Made by a program: the position numbers and the translations under genes. A DNA stretch of 64,000 bases from assembly GCA_037953745.1 (NCBI GenBank), contig JBAKBP010012295.1:1-64000 (forward strand). Reading direction: 5' to 3'. The notes beneath the pieces are model-generated. The model did no database searches. It saw only the letters and a program-made list of their open reading frames with translations, and had not been told where the DNA came from. Origin of the DNA: Lithodes maja. Its lineage: Eukaryota > Arthropoda > Malacostraca > Decapoda > Lithodidae. Position 1 is the first letter of the stretch. Every line of letters starts with the position of its first letter. Positions 1 through 10,686 of this stretch are shown piece by piece.

Positions 1-190
1 ATAGTATTGAAAACCCGGGACCATTCCGAAAAAAAATAATATAAAATAATATAAATAAAAATAATAAACAGTATATTAAATTTTGTGGTGAGCCAACCCA
101 TATACAGTATATACCACTTTATATACAGTATATACCACTTTATATCACCTCCCTATTTTCACCCGGGATGGGAAGACACCGAGTGATATA

Positions 191-558
191 TTAAGGGGAG
201 ATGGGCGTACTTATTTCCCAATTTATGTATTTTGTTTATATATATTTTGTTTTTGTTTCCTCTCTAAACCTTCATCAAACATAAAAAAAAAACCCACCCC
301 AAAGTCCCTCCTTCAAGATAAATGTGTACATTTATCTAAACGGCCGAAGGCCTGTTTCACTTAAATTACAGGCTCGCTATTGCTCGCCAGGAAAAATCGA
401 CACCTAAATGACACGAAAAGTCTTAATATTGATAAAGAAATGGGGTGAAAAGTCATAAAATCGCCCAACTAATGGGCCGAACGTCATCAAATCTGAAAAC
501 TAATGGCGTTAAACATGAGGAAGAAGGGGGACCATAAACACGACTCATCTCCCCTTAA
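191..558 (-). mobile_element. Family A TTAA-flanked MITE, copy A1
   Basis: The element is bounded by TTAA on both sides, with inverted ends GGGGAGATG. In family-A forward orientation it carries repeated 'TTTAAGAC..TT' blocks, an AGGTGTCGAT box, the block CCTGGCGAGCGATAGCGAGCC, a GGCC stem-loop and a stretch ending in ATTTATCTTG. Here all of these lie on the minus strand. It has no coding capacity. TTAA target duplications are known for piggyBac and Kolobok transposases, so it is probably a non-autonomous passenger of one of these. The superfamily assignment is inference. Confidence 0.8.
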
Positions 559-669
559 GGTATGCCAGCCGGAAATTTATCTTGTATATATCATTTCCGC
601 CACTGGTTATATTCCAGATGTGGGATAGAAGAATTATGCGTTGTGGGACCAGAGGGGGGGGGGGGGGGG

Positions 670-736
<67 letters not shown>

Positions 737-1254
737 AGAGAGAAAGAGGGGGGGGGGTTGGAAAGGGGGGGGGGGAGAAAAAATAGCATGCATGAATGGG
801 GGGGGGGGGGGGGCCGGGGGACGCATGATTATTATTTTGTTTATTTTATGTTTGTTTTGCCTCTGTTTCAGCAATTGCGGTCTTACTTTATAAACCTCTA
901 TAATATTTCAGCAACTTAAGTAATCTACATGCAGTTTAACCACAGATATGCAAAAGTGCTTAGAAATTATGTACGGTACCAATAGAATGTGTGCGTCTCT
1001 GCCTAGAAGCACCGTGTTTTCTGATGGAGTGAGGCCGCTAGGGTGAAGCAGGATTACCAAAATAATGTTTGCTATTATTTGTAGTAGTAGTAGTAGTAGT
1101 AGTGGAAGTAGTAGTAATAGTAGCAGCAGTAGCAGTATAGTAGTAGTAGCAGTAGTAGTATTAGTAGCATTGAGGGAGACACTCGTTACATGCAACCTGC
1201 CTTTTGTTTTCTTCATACACATACCGTAGAAAAGAAATATGTGTGACTCAGCTC
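559..1254. repeat. Low-complexity block: G runs, (TG)n, (TAG)n
   Basis: Between elements A1 and A2 lie poly-G tracts (about 652-670, 749-757, 767-774 and 799-814), a (TG)n tract at about 670-734 and a TAG/GTA-rich tract at about 1081-1165. Open frames here translate to VCVCVC or HTHTHT and are microsatellite artefacts. I see no gene. Confidence 0.9.
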
Positions 1255-1626
1255 TTAAGGGGAGGCAAACATTTATTCTGGACCCCCTTCTCTCTAATGT
1301 TTAGCCCCACTAGTTTTGAGATTATAAGACGTTCGGCCCATTAGTTTGGCGATTTTAACACCTTTCGCCCCATTTCGTTGTCAATTTTAAGACCTTTCGT
1401 GTCATTTAGGTGTCGATTATTTCCTGGCGAGCGATAGCGAGCCTGCTATTTTAAGAGAAATCGGCCTTCGGCCGAGACATTTTTCTACCGATAAATGTAC
1501 AAATTTATCTTGAAGGGGGGTCTAGGGGGGTGTCTTTCTAAGCTTGATGGAGGTCTAGGGAGGAAACTAAAAAAATATATGAATAAATTAATTAATAGAC
1601 CAAACAAACGGCCAGTCTCCCCTTAA
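1255..1626 (+). mobile_element. Family A TTAA-flanked MITE, copy A2
   Basis: TTAA occurs at both ends with GGGGAG-type inverted termini. The internal blocks appear in forward order: CTAATGTTTAGCCCC, three TTTAAGAC-like repeats, GGTGTCGAT and CCTGGCGAGCGATAGCGAGCC. The CGGCCTTCGGCCG hairpin and the ATTTATCTTGAA block follow. It is the same family as A1 in the opposite orientation and abuts the 52-bp minisatellite. Confidence 0.82.
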
Positions 1627-1644
1627 GTGTGAAGTTGTGTGGCA

Positions 1645-2580
1645 ACTTCGATGGGTGAGGTGTGTACCGATGTTCTGCTTGCATCACCGTACCACAACTT
1701 CGATGGGTGAGGTGTGTACCGATGTTCTGCTTGCATCACCGTACCACAACTTCGATGGGTGAGGTGTGTACCGATGTTCTGCTTGCATCACCGTACCACA
1801 ACTTCGATGGGTGAGGTGTGTACCGATGTTCTGCTTGCATCACCGTACCACAACTTCGATGGGTGAGGTGTGTACCGATGTTCAGCTTGCATCACCGTAC
1901 CACAACTTCGATGGGTGAGGTGTGTACCGATGTTCAGCTTGCATCACCGTACCACAACTTCGATGGGTGAGGTGTGTACCGATGTTCTGCTTGCATCACC
2001 GTACCACAACTTCGATGGGTGAGGTGTGTACCGATGTTCTGCTTGCATCACCGTACCACAACTTCGATGGGTGAGGTGTGTACCGATGTTCAGCTTGCAT
2101 CACCGTACCACAACTTCGATGGGTGAGGTGTGTACCGATGTTCTGCTTGCATCACCGTACCACAACTTCGATGGGTGAGGTGTGTACCGATGTTCAGCTT
2201 GCATCACCGTACCACAACTTCGATGGGTGAGGTGTGTACCGATGTTCAGCTTGCATCACCGTACCACAACTTCGATGGGTGAGGTGTGTACCGATGTTCT
2301 GCTTGCATCACCGTACCACAACTTCGATGGGTGAGGTGTGTACCGATGTTCTGCTTGCATCACCGTACCACAACTTCGATGGGTGAGGTGTGTACCGATG
2401 TTCAGCTTGCATCACCGTACCACAACTTCGATGGGTGAGGTGTGTACCGATGTTCTGCTTGCATCACCGTACCACAACTTCGATGGGTGAGGTGTGTACC
2501 GATGTTCTGCTTGCATCACCGTACCACAACTTCGATGGGTGAGGTGTGTACCGATGTTCTGCTTGCATCACCGTACCACA
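1645..2580. repeat. 52-bp minisatellite, 18 copies
   Basis: A 52-bp unit beginning ACTTCGATGGGTGAGG and ending CACCGTACCACA is repeated head to tail; the span is exactly 18 units. Copies are nearly identical. The main variation is one position (TTCTGC or TTCAGC), giving a readable order of T-type and A-type units. Because 52 is not a multiple of 3, the short frames in it shift and do not indicate protein. Family-A elements flank the array on both sides. Confidence 0.97.
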
Positions 2581-2617
2581 AAGAAGACACGAACAGGAAG
2601 AACAACGCTGCAAGGGA

Positions 2618-3011
2618 TTAAGGGGGCATGGTTCACTTTTTTTGGTCGATTTTTATTTTTTAATTTATCAAATATTTCGTCCTAGTTTCCTCCCTAGACC
2701 TCTATCAAACTTTATAAAACATTCAATAGATTCCCTTTCTAGATTAATTTGTGTGGGGTTTTTTTTCGGTAGAAAAATGTCCGGGCCGAAGGCCGGTTCT
2801 TCCAAAATTAAAGGCTCACTATCGTTCGTCAGGAAAAATATCGACACCTAAATGGCACAAAAGGTCCTAAATTCCGAATATTGACAAAAAAAATGGGGTG
2901 GAAGGTCTTAGAATTGCCAAACTAACCGAACGAACGTCTTAAAATTTCAAAACTAGTATGCTAAACATGAGGGTGAAGGGGGTCTAGAAAAAGCGGCTAC
3001 CTCCCCCTTAA
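2618..3011 (-). mobile_element. Family A TTAA-flanked MITE, copy A3
   Basis: TTAA bounds both ends (TTAAGGGGGCATGG and CCCCCTTAA). The core block appears as its reverse complement, with CGGGCCGAAGGCCGG-type stem-loop remains and a hairpin around TTTTTTCGGTAGAAAAATG. The copy belongs to the subfamily with TATGCTAAACATG in place of GGGGCTAAACATG, like A8 and A9. Confidence 0.78.
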
Positions 3012-3070
3012 GCAAAGATAAAGCCTAACTGTCTACACATAGAACCAAGGCAAGGGAGAGACGAGACTAT

Positions 3071-4370
3071 ACCCTATTCCAAGTAAATGGTCCAAAACAA
3101 TCGCGCTAATAAGTGATGTCTAGGCACCAAGTATATTTTGATCAATAATTGGTAGCAGCAATATCTAAGCTTTATTTCTTCATATCGAGTAAAATATACA
3201 AACATGTTCCTACACTGACCCACCCTATTCAACATCTGACAGACATTAATACAGCACAGAGCGAGCCAAACGTAATGACAACAGAGACATGACTTATTAG
3301 CGCGACCGTAAATTAACCTCTGTCACTCACAAACGACTAGCGTAATCAAGCTAATATTTCTAACATTTTAGAAGGGTCAGCCAGGGAATAGCTTTGGGAA
3401 TTTACAGCCCCTTTGCTCTAGCCCTTTTTGAGTCCCAGTGGCTAGGGAAGGGTCAGCCAGGGAATAGCTTTGGGAATTTACAGCCCCTTTGTTCTAGCCC
3501 TTTTTTAGTCCCAGTGGCTAGGGAAGGGTCAGCCAGGGAATATCCGTGGAGATTTACAGCCCCTTTCGAGTCACAGTGGCTAGGGAAGGGTCAGCCAGGG
3601 AATATCCGTGGAGATTTACAGCCCCTTTGCTCTAGCCCTTTTTTAGTCCCAATGGCTAGGGAAGGGTCAGCCAAGGAATAGCTTTGGGAATTTACAGCCC
3701 CTTTGTTCTAGCCCTTTTTTAGTCCCAGTGGCTAGGGAAGGGTCAGCCAGGGAATATCCGTGGAGATTTACAGCCCCTTTCGAGTCACAGTGGCTAGGGA
3801 AGGGTCAGCCAGGGAATATCCGTGGAGATATACAGCCCCTTTGTTCTAGCCCTTTTTTAGTCCCAGTGGCTAGGGAAGGGTCAGCCAGGGAATATCCGTG
3901 GAGATTTACAGCCCCTTTGCTCTAGTCCTTTTTTAGTCACAGTGGCTAGGGAAGGGTCAGCCAGGGAATATCCGTGGAGATTTACAGCCCCTTTGCTCTA
4001 GCCCATTTTGAGTCCCAGTGGCTAGGGAAGGGTCAGCCAAGGAATAGTTTGGGAATTTACAGCCCCTTTGCTCTAGCCCTTTTTTAGTCCCAGTGGCTAG
4101 GGAAGGGTCAGCCAGGGAATAGCCGTGGAAACCTACAGCCCCTTTGCTCTAGCCCTTTTTGAGTCCCAGTGGCTAGGGAAGGGTCAGCCAGGGAATAGCT
4201 TTGGGAATTTACAGCCCCTTTGCTCTAGCCCTTTTTTAGTCCCAGTGGCTAGGGAAGGGTCACCCAGGGAATAGCCGTGGAAACCTACAGCCCCTTTGCT
4301 CTAGCCCTTTTTGAGTCCCAGTGGCTAGGGTTCACGATGTCTGGCCTACCTACTTGGAACAGGGTATAGT
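3071..4370 (+). mobile_element. Inverted-repeat element R, copy R1, with internal 76-bp array
   Basis: The left end CCCTATTCCAAGTA is an imperfect inverted match to the right end TACTTGGAACAGGG. The same framework occurs at 34239-35156 (copy R2), including the internal boxes CTCACAAACGACTAG, GTAATCAAGCTAA and TTCACGATGTCTGGCC. I therefore read this as a short inverted-repeat transposon enlarged by tandem duplication of one internal segment. No coding sequence is seen. The 5' part (3071-3370) is single copy. Confidence 0.6.
3371..4330. repeat. 76-bp minisatellite inside element R1
   Basis: Units of about 76 bp run from GAAGGGTCAGCCAGGGAATA to GAGTCCCAGTGGCTAGG, about 13 copies. Some units are shorter (about 61 bp, lacking a TGCTCTAGCCC segment), and others differ by CTTTGGG or CCGTGGA after GGAATA. 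The homologous segment in copy R2 is present only once per module, so the array arose by local amplification in R1. Confidence 0.93.
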
Positions 4371-4447
4371 ACCGGGCTCGGGGTTTATGGAGATCACAAG
4401 GGGCATGGAAGAAAAGAGAGCCATAATTTCCGGGGGCTGCGAAAAGT

Positions 4448-4816
4448 TTAAGGGGGAATGGTTCACTTTTTGGTGGATATTTTCATTTATTATTTTTTGT
4501 TTTTCTAGTTACCTCCCTAGACCTCCATCAAACTTTAAATATAACATACATTAGATCCCCTTTCTATAATTTTTCTCTTTACATTTTTCGGTAGAAAAAA
4601 GTCAAGGCCAAAGGCCGGTTCTTCCGAAATTACAGGCTCACTATCGTTCGCCAGGAAAATAATAGAAACCTAAATAAAACGAAAGGTCTTAATATTGACA
4701 AGGACATGGGTCATAAAATCGACAATCTAATGGGGCAAACATCTTAAAATCTGAAAAATAATGAGGCTAAACATGAGGGAGAAAGAGATCTAGAAAAACG
4801 ACCCATCTCCCCTTCA
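4448..4816 (-). mobile_element. Family A TTAA-flanked MITE, copy A4
   Basis: It begins TTAAGGGGGAATGG and ends CATCTCCCCTTCA, so the right TTAA carries one change. The minus strand shows the family core (AGGCTCACTATCGTTCGCCAGG on the plus strand), the GGCCAAAGGCCGG stem-loop and the GGTAGAAAAA block. It lies between the 76-bp and 50-bp arrays. Confidence 0.77.
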
Positions 4817-4856
4817 GCGACTCGGCCGAACTTGAGACAGCGGAAGGAATGGGGTT

Positions 4857-6552
4857 GGGAAACGCCTGATTTTCCTTTTCTTAGTAGCACATGATGATAA
4901 ATATGTAGGAAACGCGTGATTGTCTTTGTCTTAGTAGCACATGATGATAAATATGTAGGAAACGCGTGATTGTCTTTGTCTTAGTAGCACATGATGATAA
5001 ATATGTAGGAAACGCGTGATTGTCTTTGTCTTAGTAGCACATGATGATAAATATGTAGGAAACGCGTGATTGTCTTTGTCTTAGTAGCACATGATAATAC
5101 ATATGTAGGAAACGCGTGATTGTCTGTCTTAGTAGCACATGATGATAAATATGTAGGAAACGCGTGATTGTCTTTGTCTTAGTAGCACATGATGATAAAT
5201 ATGTAGGAAACGCGTGATTGTCTTTGTCTTAGTAGCACATGATAATACATATGTAGGAAACGCGTGATTGTCTTTGTCTTAGTAGCACATGATGATAAAT
5301 ATGTAGGAAACGCATGATTGTCTTTGTCTTAGTAGCACATGATGATAAATATGTAGGAAACGCGTGATTGTCTTTGTCTTAGTAGCACATGATGATAAAT
5401 ATGTAGGAAACGTGTGATTGTCTTAGTAGCACATGATAATACATATGTAGGAAACGTGTGATTGTCTGTCTTAGTAGCACATGATGATAAATATGTAGGA
5501 AACGCATGATTGTCTTCGTCTTAGTAGCACATGATGATAAATATGTAGGAAACGCGTGATTGTCTTTGTCTTAGTAGCACATGATAATACATATGTAGGA
5601 AACGCGTGATTGTCTTTGTCTTAGTAGCACATGATGATAAATATGTAGGAAACGCATGATTGTCTTTGTCTTAGTAGCACATGATGATAAATATGTAGGA
5701 AACGCGTGATTGTCTTTGTCTTAGTAGCACATGATGATAAATATGTAGGAAACGCGTGATTGTCTTAGTAGCACATGATGATAAATATGTAGGAAACGCG
5801 TGATTGTCTTTGTCTTAGTAGCACATGATGATAAATATGTAGGAAATGCATGATTGTCTTTGTCTTAGTAGCACATGATGATAAATATGTAGGAAACGCG
5901 TGATTGTCTTTGTCTTAGTAGCACATGATGATAAATATGTAGGAAACGCGTGATTGTCTTTGTCTTAGTAGCACATGATGATAAATATGTAGGAAACGCG
6001 GGATTGTCTTTGTCTTAGTAGCACATGATGATAAATATGTAGGAAATGCGGGATTGTCTTTGTCTTAGTAGCACATGATGATAAATATGTAGGAAACGCG
6101 TGATTGTCTTTGTCTTAGTAGCACATGATGATAAATATGTAGGAAATGCGGGATTGTCTTTGTCTTAGTAGCACATGATAATAAATATGTAGGAAACGTG
6201 TGATTGTCTTTGTTTTAGTAGCACATGATGATAAATATGTAGAAAACGCGGGATTGTCTGTCTTAGTAGCACATGATGATAAATATGTAGGAAACGCGGG
6301 ATTGTCTTTGTCTTAGTAGCACATGATGATAAATATGTAGGAAACGCGTGATTGTCTTTGTCTTAGTAGCACATGATAATAAATATGTAGGAAACGTGTG
6401 ATTGTCTTTGTCTTAGTAGCACATGATAATACATACCTGTATGTAGGAAACGCGTGATTGTCTTTGTCTTAGTAGCACATGATGATAAATATGTAGGAAA
6501 CGCGTGATTGTCTTTGTCTTAGTAGCACATGATAATAAATATATAGGAAACG
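4857..6552. repeat. 50-bp minisatellite, about 34 copies
   Basis: The unit starts AGGAAACGCGTGATTGTC and contains TTAGTAGCACATGATGATAAATATGT. Most copies are exactly 50 bp; a few lose a TTTGTC hexamer and one has a short insertion (near 6436). Sequence variants (CGCG/CGCA/TGCG/CGTG and GATGATAAAT/GATAATACAT) recur in clusters, suggesting segmental duplications. No coding potential. Confidence 0.96.
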
Positions 6553-6642
6553 CGTCATTTTAAGATGTTTGCCCCATTAGTTTGTCGATTTTAAGACCTT
6601 CCGCCCCATTTCTTTGTCAATATGAAGACCTTTTGGTTTATT
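6553..6642 (+). mobile_element. Family A fragment A5
   Basis: Only the repeated inner blocks of family A remain (TTTTAAGATGTTTGCCCC, TTTGTCGATTTTAAGACC and CAATATGAAGACC). Both termini are gone. The left break coincides with the end of the 50-bp array. Confidence 0.65.
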
Positions 6643-6918
6643 TAGTAACACAAGATAACGTAAACGAAAGAAAAGGGTGAGAGAAAACAGAACAGAACAG
6701 AGGCACATTAGCACTGAACTATCCTACATACACTCCACCTCACTGTCCACGTTCTTATTACTATTATTATTATTATTATTTTATTATACTTATCATTATT
6801 ATTAGTATTGTCATTACTATTATTTTGTATTATCAATATTATTATAATAATAATAATAATTATTATTATTATTGGTGTTATCATTATTATTAGTAATAGT
6901 AGTAGTACAGTAGTGTAG

Positions 6919-6921
<3 letters not shown>
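6643..6921. repeat. AT-rich interval with (TTA)n tracts
   Basis: A short unique stretch is followed by TTA/ATT repeats from about 6750 to 6900, partly in inverted order (ATTATTATT and AATAATAAT). No gene or element boundary is visible. Confidence 0.7.

Positions 6922-6958
<37 letters not shown>
6922..6958. repeat. (GT)n microsatellite on the left of SINE1 copy 1
   Basis: A pure GT tract directly abuts the 3' end of the minus-strand SINE at 6959. A matching GT tract starts at the other end of the SINE. Confidence 0.9.
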
Positions 6959-6962
<4 letters not shown>

Positions 6963-7444
6963 CAGTTACTCAGTTACTTGTTCGTCAAGGGGAATCCACG
7001 CAATGCGAGCTAAGCTCATTATTATCGCGCCTCCTTAACTGGGAATGTATTGCGTGAAATGCATGTTAAGTGTTTTATGTACTGTTGGAATGGCTGTGGA
7101 TGTGTGTGTAGTCTGTATTTAGCCAATTGGCGACATCGGAAACGAAGGCTTAGGGTGGATCTGTATGGTACCATTCTCACTATAGACGGTACCGTCTCGC
7201 CCGAAGGCTTAGGTAGCCATCAGCTTAGGTGAATCACATGATACCCATCTCGCCTTGTACCATTTTTGCCAACCCCAAATGGGACGTCACAACGTCGTCC
7301 ACTTATTCCAGGTACCTATTTACAGCTAGGTGAACTGAGGCTAACACATGAAAGGAGACAAGCCCAATTTGTCTCCGCCCGGCCGGGGATTGAACCCCCG
7401 ACCCCTCGTGTGTGAGACGAGAGCTCTACCTACTAGGCTACGGG

Positions 7445-7445
<1 letters not shown>
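6959..7445 (-). mobile_element. tRNA-Val-like SINE (SINE1), copy 1
   Basis: On the minus strand the head reads GCCCGTAGCCTAGTAGGTAG, which has an A-box-like TAGCCTAGTAGG. An anticodon arm CTCGT-CTCACAC-ACGAG follows, giving anticodon CAC, and then a B box GGGTTCAATCCC. This resembles tRNA-Val(CAC). A body of about 400 bp follows, containing an inverted GGTACCGTC/GACGGTACC motif, and a tail of short TACTCAG repeats. Two more copies are at 20891-21343 and 38721-39176. Internal pol III promoters and mobilisation by a LINE partner are known for such elements. The head is not an intact tRNA gene. Confidence 0.85.

Positions 7446-7496
<51 letters not shown>
7446..7496. repeat. (GT)n microsatellite between SINE1 and SINE2
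   Basis: A GT tract separates the tRNA head of SINE1 copy 1 from the AATAAT tail of the next SINE. Confidence 0.9.
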
Positions 7497-7500
<4 letters not shown>

Positions 7501-7811
7501 ATAATAATAATAATCGGTTTATTTCAAGCTGGCAGCCAATGGGGCTGAAAATACACAGACTTAACCTAGATCTTATCCTAATGGATCAACAGACTGATCC
7601 TGGCAGCTAACGAGAGCGCCTACATACTCCCAAGAGAGTAGGACGTGGGCAGGAGACTTTGTGGGTCCCCCGAGACGATCCGCCCAGATCTTGCCTTCAC
7701 GGCCAGGGAAAGTTTTTGAGAGAACTTCCCCTGCCGGCGCGTGGGATCGAACCCCCGACACCAGAGCTAGCGCTCCCAATACAGAGTACTAAGCGCGCTC
7801 GGCCACCGTGA

Positions 7812-7813
<2 letters not shown>
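7497..7813 (-). mobile_element. tRNA-Leu/Ser-like SINE (SINE2)
   Basis: Reading the minus strand from 7813, the head is GGTCACGGTGGCCGAGCGCG. The GTGGCCGAGCG A box is typical of class II tRNAs (Leu/Ser). A long variable region and the B box GGGGTTCGATCCC follow. A body of about 220 bp ends in an (ATT)n tail at 7497-7515. The plus strand appears as an open frame only by chance. GT microsatellite lies on both sides. Which isoacceptor it came from is uncertain. Confidence 0.78.
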
Positions 7814-7860
<47 letters not shown>

Positions 7861-7872
7861 TGTGTGTGTGTG
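7814..7872. repeat. (GT)n microsatellite on the right of SINE2
   Basis: An interrupted GT tract (one TATG interruption) abuts the head of SINE2. Confidence 0.9.
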
Positions 7873-8017
7873 ATATATATTGAAAGGAGGGAAGAAGTAT
7901 TCATGAATGGCTATACTCTTTGTTCTAGTCACAGTAGTTAACTAATTTACCTACAAGCAACCTTAGAGTATGTGATGTTTCTTGCTTTCCTTTTGTACTT
8001 TTGTTGTATTTCTTTTG

Positions 8018-8310
8018 TTAAGGGGGCCCACCTCGTTTTTTCCCCTCAATCCCTCTCTCTCTGGGTTGTATCTATTCGGCCCCATTCAGCCTACTGTTTT
8101 AAAACATTTATACCCATCCAGGTGTCGACATTTTCCTGGCGAGCGGTAGCAAGCCAGCATATTTAAAAAAATGCTGACTCGCTATAACTCGCCAGGAAGA
8201 AATCGACACCTGGATGGGGATAAACGTCTTACAGGCTGAATGGGGCCGAATGGATACAACCCAGAGAGAGAGAGGGTGAGAGAGAAAAAATACGAAGTGG
8301 GCCCCCTTAA
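8018..8310. mobile_element. Family B palindromic TTAA element, copy B1 (core lost)
   Basis: TTAA bounds both ends, with inverted termini GGGGGCCCACCTCG and CGAAGTGGGCCCCC (imperfect). The two halves are near-perfect inverted arms: CATTCGGCCCCATTCAGCC-type sequence on the left mirrors GGCTGAATGGGGCCGAATGG on the right. The halves meet at GCCAGCATATTT, so the loop with two small hairpins found in other B copies is absent and the element is about 90 bp shorter. No coding sequence. Confidence 0.82.
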
Positions 8311-8322
8311 CAAAAGAAATAA

Positions 8323-8377
8323 GTAAGAGCCAGAGAAAGAGAAAAAAGGAGAAACAAAAGCAGGTCACGCCCCTTAA
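8323..8377. mobile_element. Terminal fragment of a second family B element
   Basis: The sequence AGAGCCAGAGAAAGAGAAAA through GGTCACGCCCCTTAA matches the right-hand end of family B (compare 40759-40814 and 60659-60722). Only about 55 bp remain. Confidence 0.55.
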
Positions 8378-8430
8378 GCCGTCTCCCTCTTTGTTCATAT
8401 AGTAGGAACCCATTTTGAAAGCACAACATA

Positions 8431-8644
8431 TTAACCCCTTGAAGCTCTGACGCGTTTTAGCAGTATGTTTTGTCTATCATTAGACGATTGTATGCAGCTT
8501 AGGAAGGTTCTGTGGGTATTAAAAGGGTAAAGACTCTCTCAATCAACGCTCTGACTTCCATATACCCTTCCTAATCTGAATAAAATCGTCTAATAATTAC
8601 CATAAAACAAAACAGAAATGCGTATTGGAGCTTGAAAGGGTTAA
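8431..8644. mobile_element. Family C palindromic TTAA element, copy C1
   Basis: It begins TTAACCCCTTGAAGCTC and ends GAGCTTGAAAGGGTTAA, so both ends carry TTAA and inverted CCCTTYNAG-like termini. Inside, ATTAGACGATTGTATGCAGC mirrors GAATAAAATCGTCTAATAAT. At 214 bp it is a typical non-coding foldback element. The ends resemble the TTAA-CCC start known for piggyBac, but assignment is inference. Confidence 0.8.
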
Positions 8645-9024
8645 TATTATGCGCATTATAAGCTTAACTAAACTCGACTTATATTATTGCTTTAACAGTT
8701 TTGATTGACCCGTGATGAAAGATAATAAGCAGTATGTTTCATTTCTTATATATCTGATGTTTTTTTATCGATAAATATTAATATACAGTACCTGTATAGT
8801 AATAATGGACAAGGAATTGTATTAACCCTTTCTAAGTTTAATATATCCGTTAAATTTATCTATCTATCTATCTATATACTCAGGCCCAATCCCCAATTTT
8901 CCTTTTTTTTTTTTTTTAGGGGGGGGGGGGGCGACTCAAGACAGAGCAAGAACAGGGACAATACAAAACACAACAGAAAACAATGAACACACAAAAACAA
9001 AATACAAATTCACACACATCTAGG
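8645..9024. other. Interval without recognisable gene
   Basis: AT-rich sequence with a CTAT tract near 8858-8876, a poly-T (about 8904-8918) followed by poly-G, and an A-rich stretch. The CTAT/AGGCCCAATCCCC block recurs inverted near 22420-22480, so part of it is a dispersed repeat. The frame at 8983-9213 is not recognised. Confidence 0.5.
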
Positions 9025-9605
9025 TCATCCAGGAGAAGACCCAGAGACCAGGGTCACCAAGGTCCCTCCAGCACTTCCCTGGCCCCCGACCACCCACCCG
9101 GAGAGGTTCCGATCTCGGCAGTCAGCCATGCAGCAGAGCGAAACCACAAGCGCGCCCCCCACACTTCCAGGCGCACCCTTCATATAAACCATCTCCCCGG
9201 GCCAGGCGCCTGATGGACTATTATCTAGTCCAATTTGCGCCCCGAGCCCTTCCCCAAAATGACCGCGTGTTGTGTTCATTCATCTTTTCACAAACATTCT
9301 CCATTCATTCCTGTTTATTACCACTTCCCTTGCCTGATCTATAGTCATTCCTCTGTCATCCAAAGCTTGTCTTACACAGTCTCTACATCTCAATGGGAGT
9401 CTTCCCGCTCTTCTATCTCCCCTTGTATCTGACTCGCATATTCTCTTTGTAAGCCTTTCATCTTCCATTCGTTCAACATGACCATACCAGCTCAGCCCCC
9501 TTCTATCCACTATGGCTGACAAATGTTCCTGCTGCCCCACTCCTACGTATCTCTTCATTCCTCAATCTGTCTCTACGAGAAACTTCAAACATACTCCTCA
9601 AGCAG
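9025..9605 (-). pseudogene. 3' fragment of an RTE-like non-LTR retrotransposon
   Basis: The minus strand from about 9605 encodes, in two frames, a peptide with RDRLRNEEIRR, LSWYGHVERMEDERLTKRI and RCRDCVRQALDD. This matches the C-terminal region found in the RTE-like elements at 47236-49303 and 57697-60180 (RWFGHMECMESERMTKRVYE). Only the end of the reverse-transcriptase ORF survives. The upstream part stops at a TA microsatellite (9613-9674), and a frameshift lies near 9555. It is more diverged than the other two copies. The left boundary is uncertain; the coding match ends near 9280. Confidence 0.72.
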
Positions 9606-9610
9606 CTCAT

Positions 9611-9612
<2 letters not shown>

Positions 9613-9674
<62 letters not shown>
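9613..9674. repeat. (TA)n microsatellite
   Basis: About 62 bp of uninterrupted TA next to the truncated RTE-like fragment. Confidence 0.95.
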
Positions 9675-9676
<2 letters not shown>

Positions 9677-9965
9677 CATTTCGCTACATGTTGGTTAAAA
9701 ACCTATGAGGATGTCAGTGTTTCTTGATAGTGTAATTAACTCACCTGTCATCAGCTCGGGCGAGACTTCTTCAAGCCACAGAAATTCAGTTAATTAATAT
9801 TTGGCTAAACATGTTATGTCTTAAAATTATACTTTAATATTTAGATCGCGTTTTGTTTAGGAAACATTAAAATACTAGTACATTTACATAAACATGGCGA
9901 GGTACGGTGCAACAAATTGGGTTCTATTTCGTGTTATTATTATTTACACCTAATATAGCCTGCCC

Positions 9966-10181
9966 TTAACCCTTTCAAATTCCAATATGCATATCTTTTC
10001 TGTTTTCCGGCTATCATTAGACAATTATATATATATTAGGAAAGTTATATGGTAGTCAGCGGGTTAATTGAGATACGCTTCACCCTTATCATTCCCACAT
10101 ACCCTTCTTTAACTGTATACAATCGCCTAATAATAGCCAGAATAAACTGTCAAAATGCGTCATAATCTTCAGATTCAATAA
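9966..10181. mobile_element. Family C element, copy C2
   Basis: The left end TTAACCCTTTCAAATTCC is intact. The inner inverted blocks CATTAGACAATTATAT and TACAATCGCCTAATAATAGCC are recognisable. The right terminus has decayed (AGATTCAATAATTCATAA), so the end is approximate. Confidence 0.65.
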
Positions 10182-10304
10182 TTCATAAGCTGTACTGAAT
10201 AGAAAATATACTTCATTAAAAAGGCCAAGTTCTAGGAGGTGTGTCATGATCTGCGAATAGCATGATAGCAAAGTTTTAAATAGCGACATTTACGTATCTT
10301 ACAT

Positions 10305-10640
10305 TTAACATTTTGACGATTATGACGTATTTCAACAGCTTATTTTGGCTATCATTACACGATTATATATAATTTAGGAATGCTATGTGGGAATTATAGA
10401 GGTTAAGACCATCTCAATAATTAACTCTGACTTCCATATCCCTTTCCTAATCTGAATAAAATCGTCTAATGCTAGCCATAAAACGGAAAAGAAATGCGTC
10501 ATCGAATCATTTACGGAGATTATGTGGGAATTATAAGGGTAAAGACTATCTCAATTAACTCTCTGACTTCCATATACCCTTCCCAATCTGAATAAAATCG
10601 TCTAATGCTAGCCAGAAAAGAGAAAAGCAATGCGACATCG
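10305..10640. mobile_element. Family C element C3 with a duplicated right half
   Basis: A degenerate C copy (about 10305-10505) contains CATTACACGATTATATATAA and GAATAAAATCGTCTAATGCT. It is followed by a second copy of its right half (about 10506-10640): TATGTGGGAATTATAAGGGT, then GAATAAAATCGTCTAATGCT again. The pattern is a partial tandem duplication within the element. Neither end keeps a clear TTAA. Confidence 0.6.
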
Positions 10641-10686
10641 GATCTTCCAAGAGTGTAATATGAATAACCTAGACACGATACATACC

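Noticed and set aside
562..919. Frames rich in Cys-Val or His-Thr
   Set aside because: Translations of a GT/CA microsatellite.
1645..2580. Regular repeats resembling a CRISPR array
   Set aside because: The 52-bp units are contiguous with no distinct spacers, no cas genes are present, and the setting is eukaryotic. It is a minisatellite.
7380..7445. Possible functional tRNA-Val(CAC) gene, and similar heads at 21280-21343 and 39110-39176
   Set aside because: The three copies share the same long non-tRNA body and tail and mismatched acceptor arms; they are SINE heads rather than tRNA genes.
8431..8644. Hairpins of family C as transcription terminators
   Set aside because: The palindromes are dispersed TTAA-bounded copies in non-genic DNA of a eukaryote; no adjacent transcription unit supports a terminator role.
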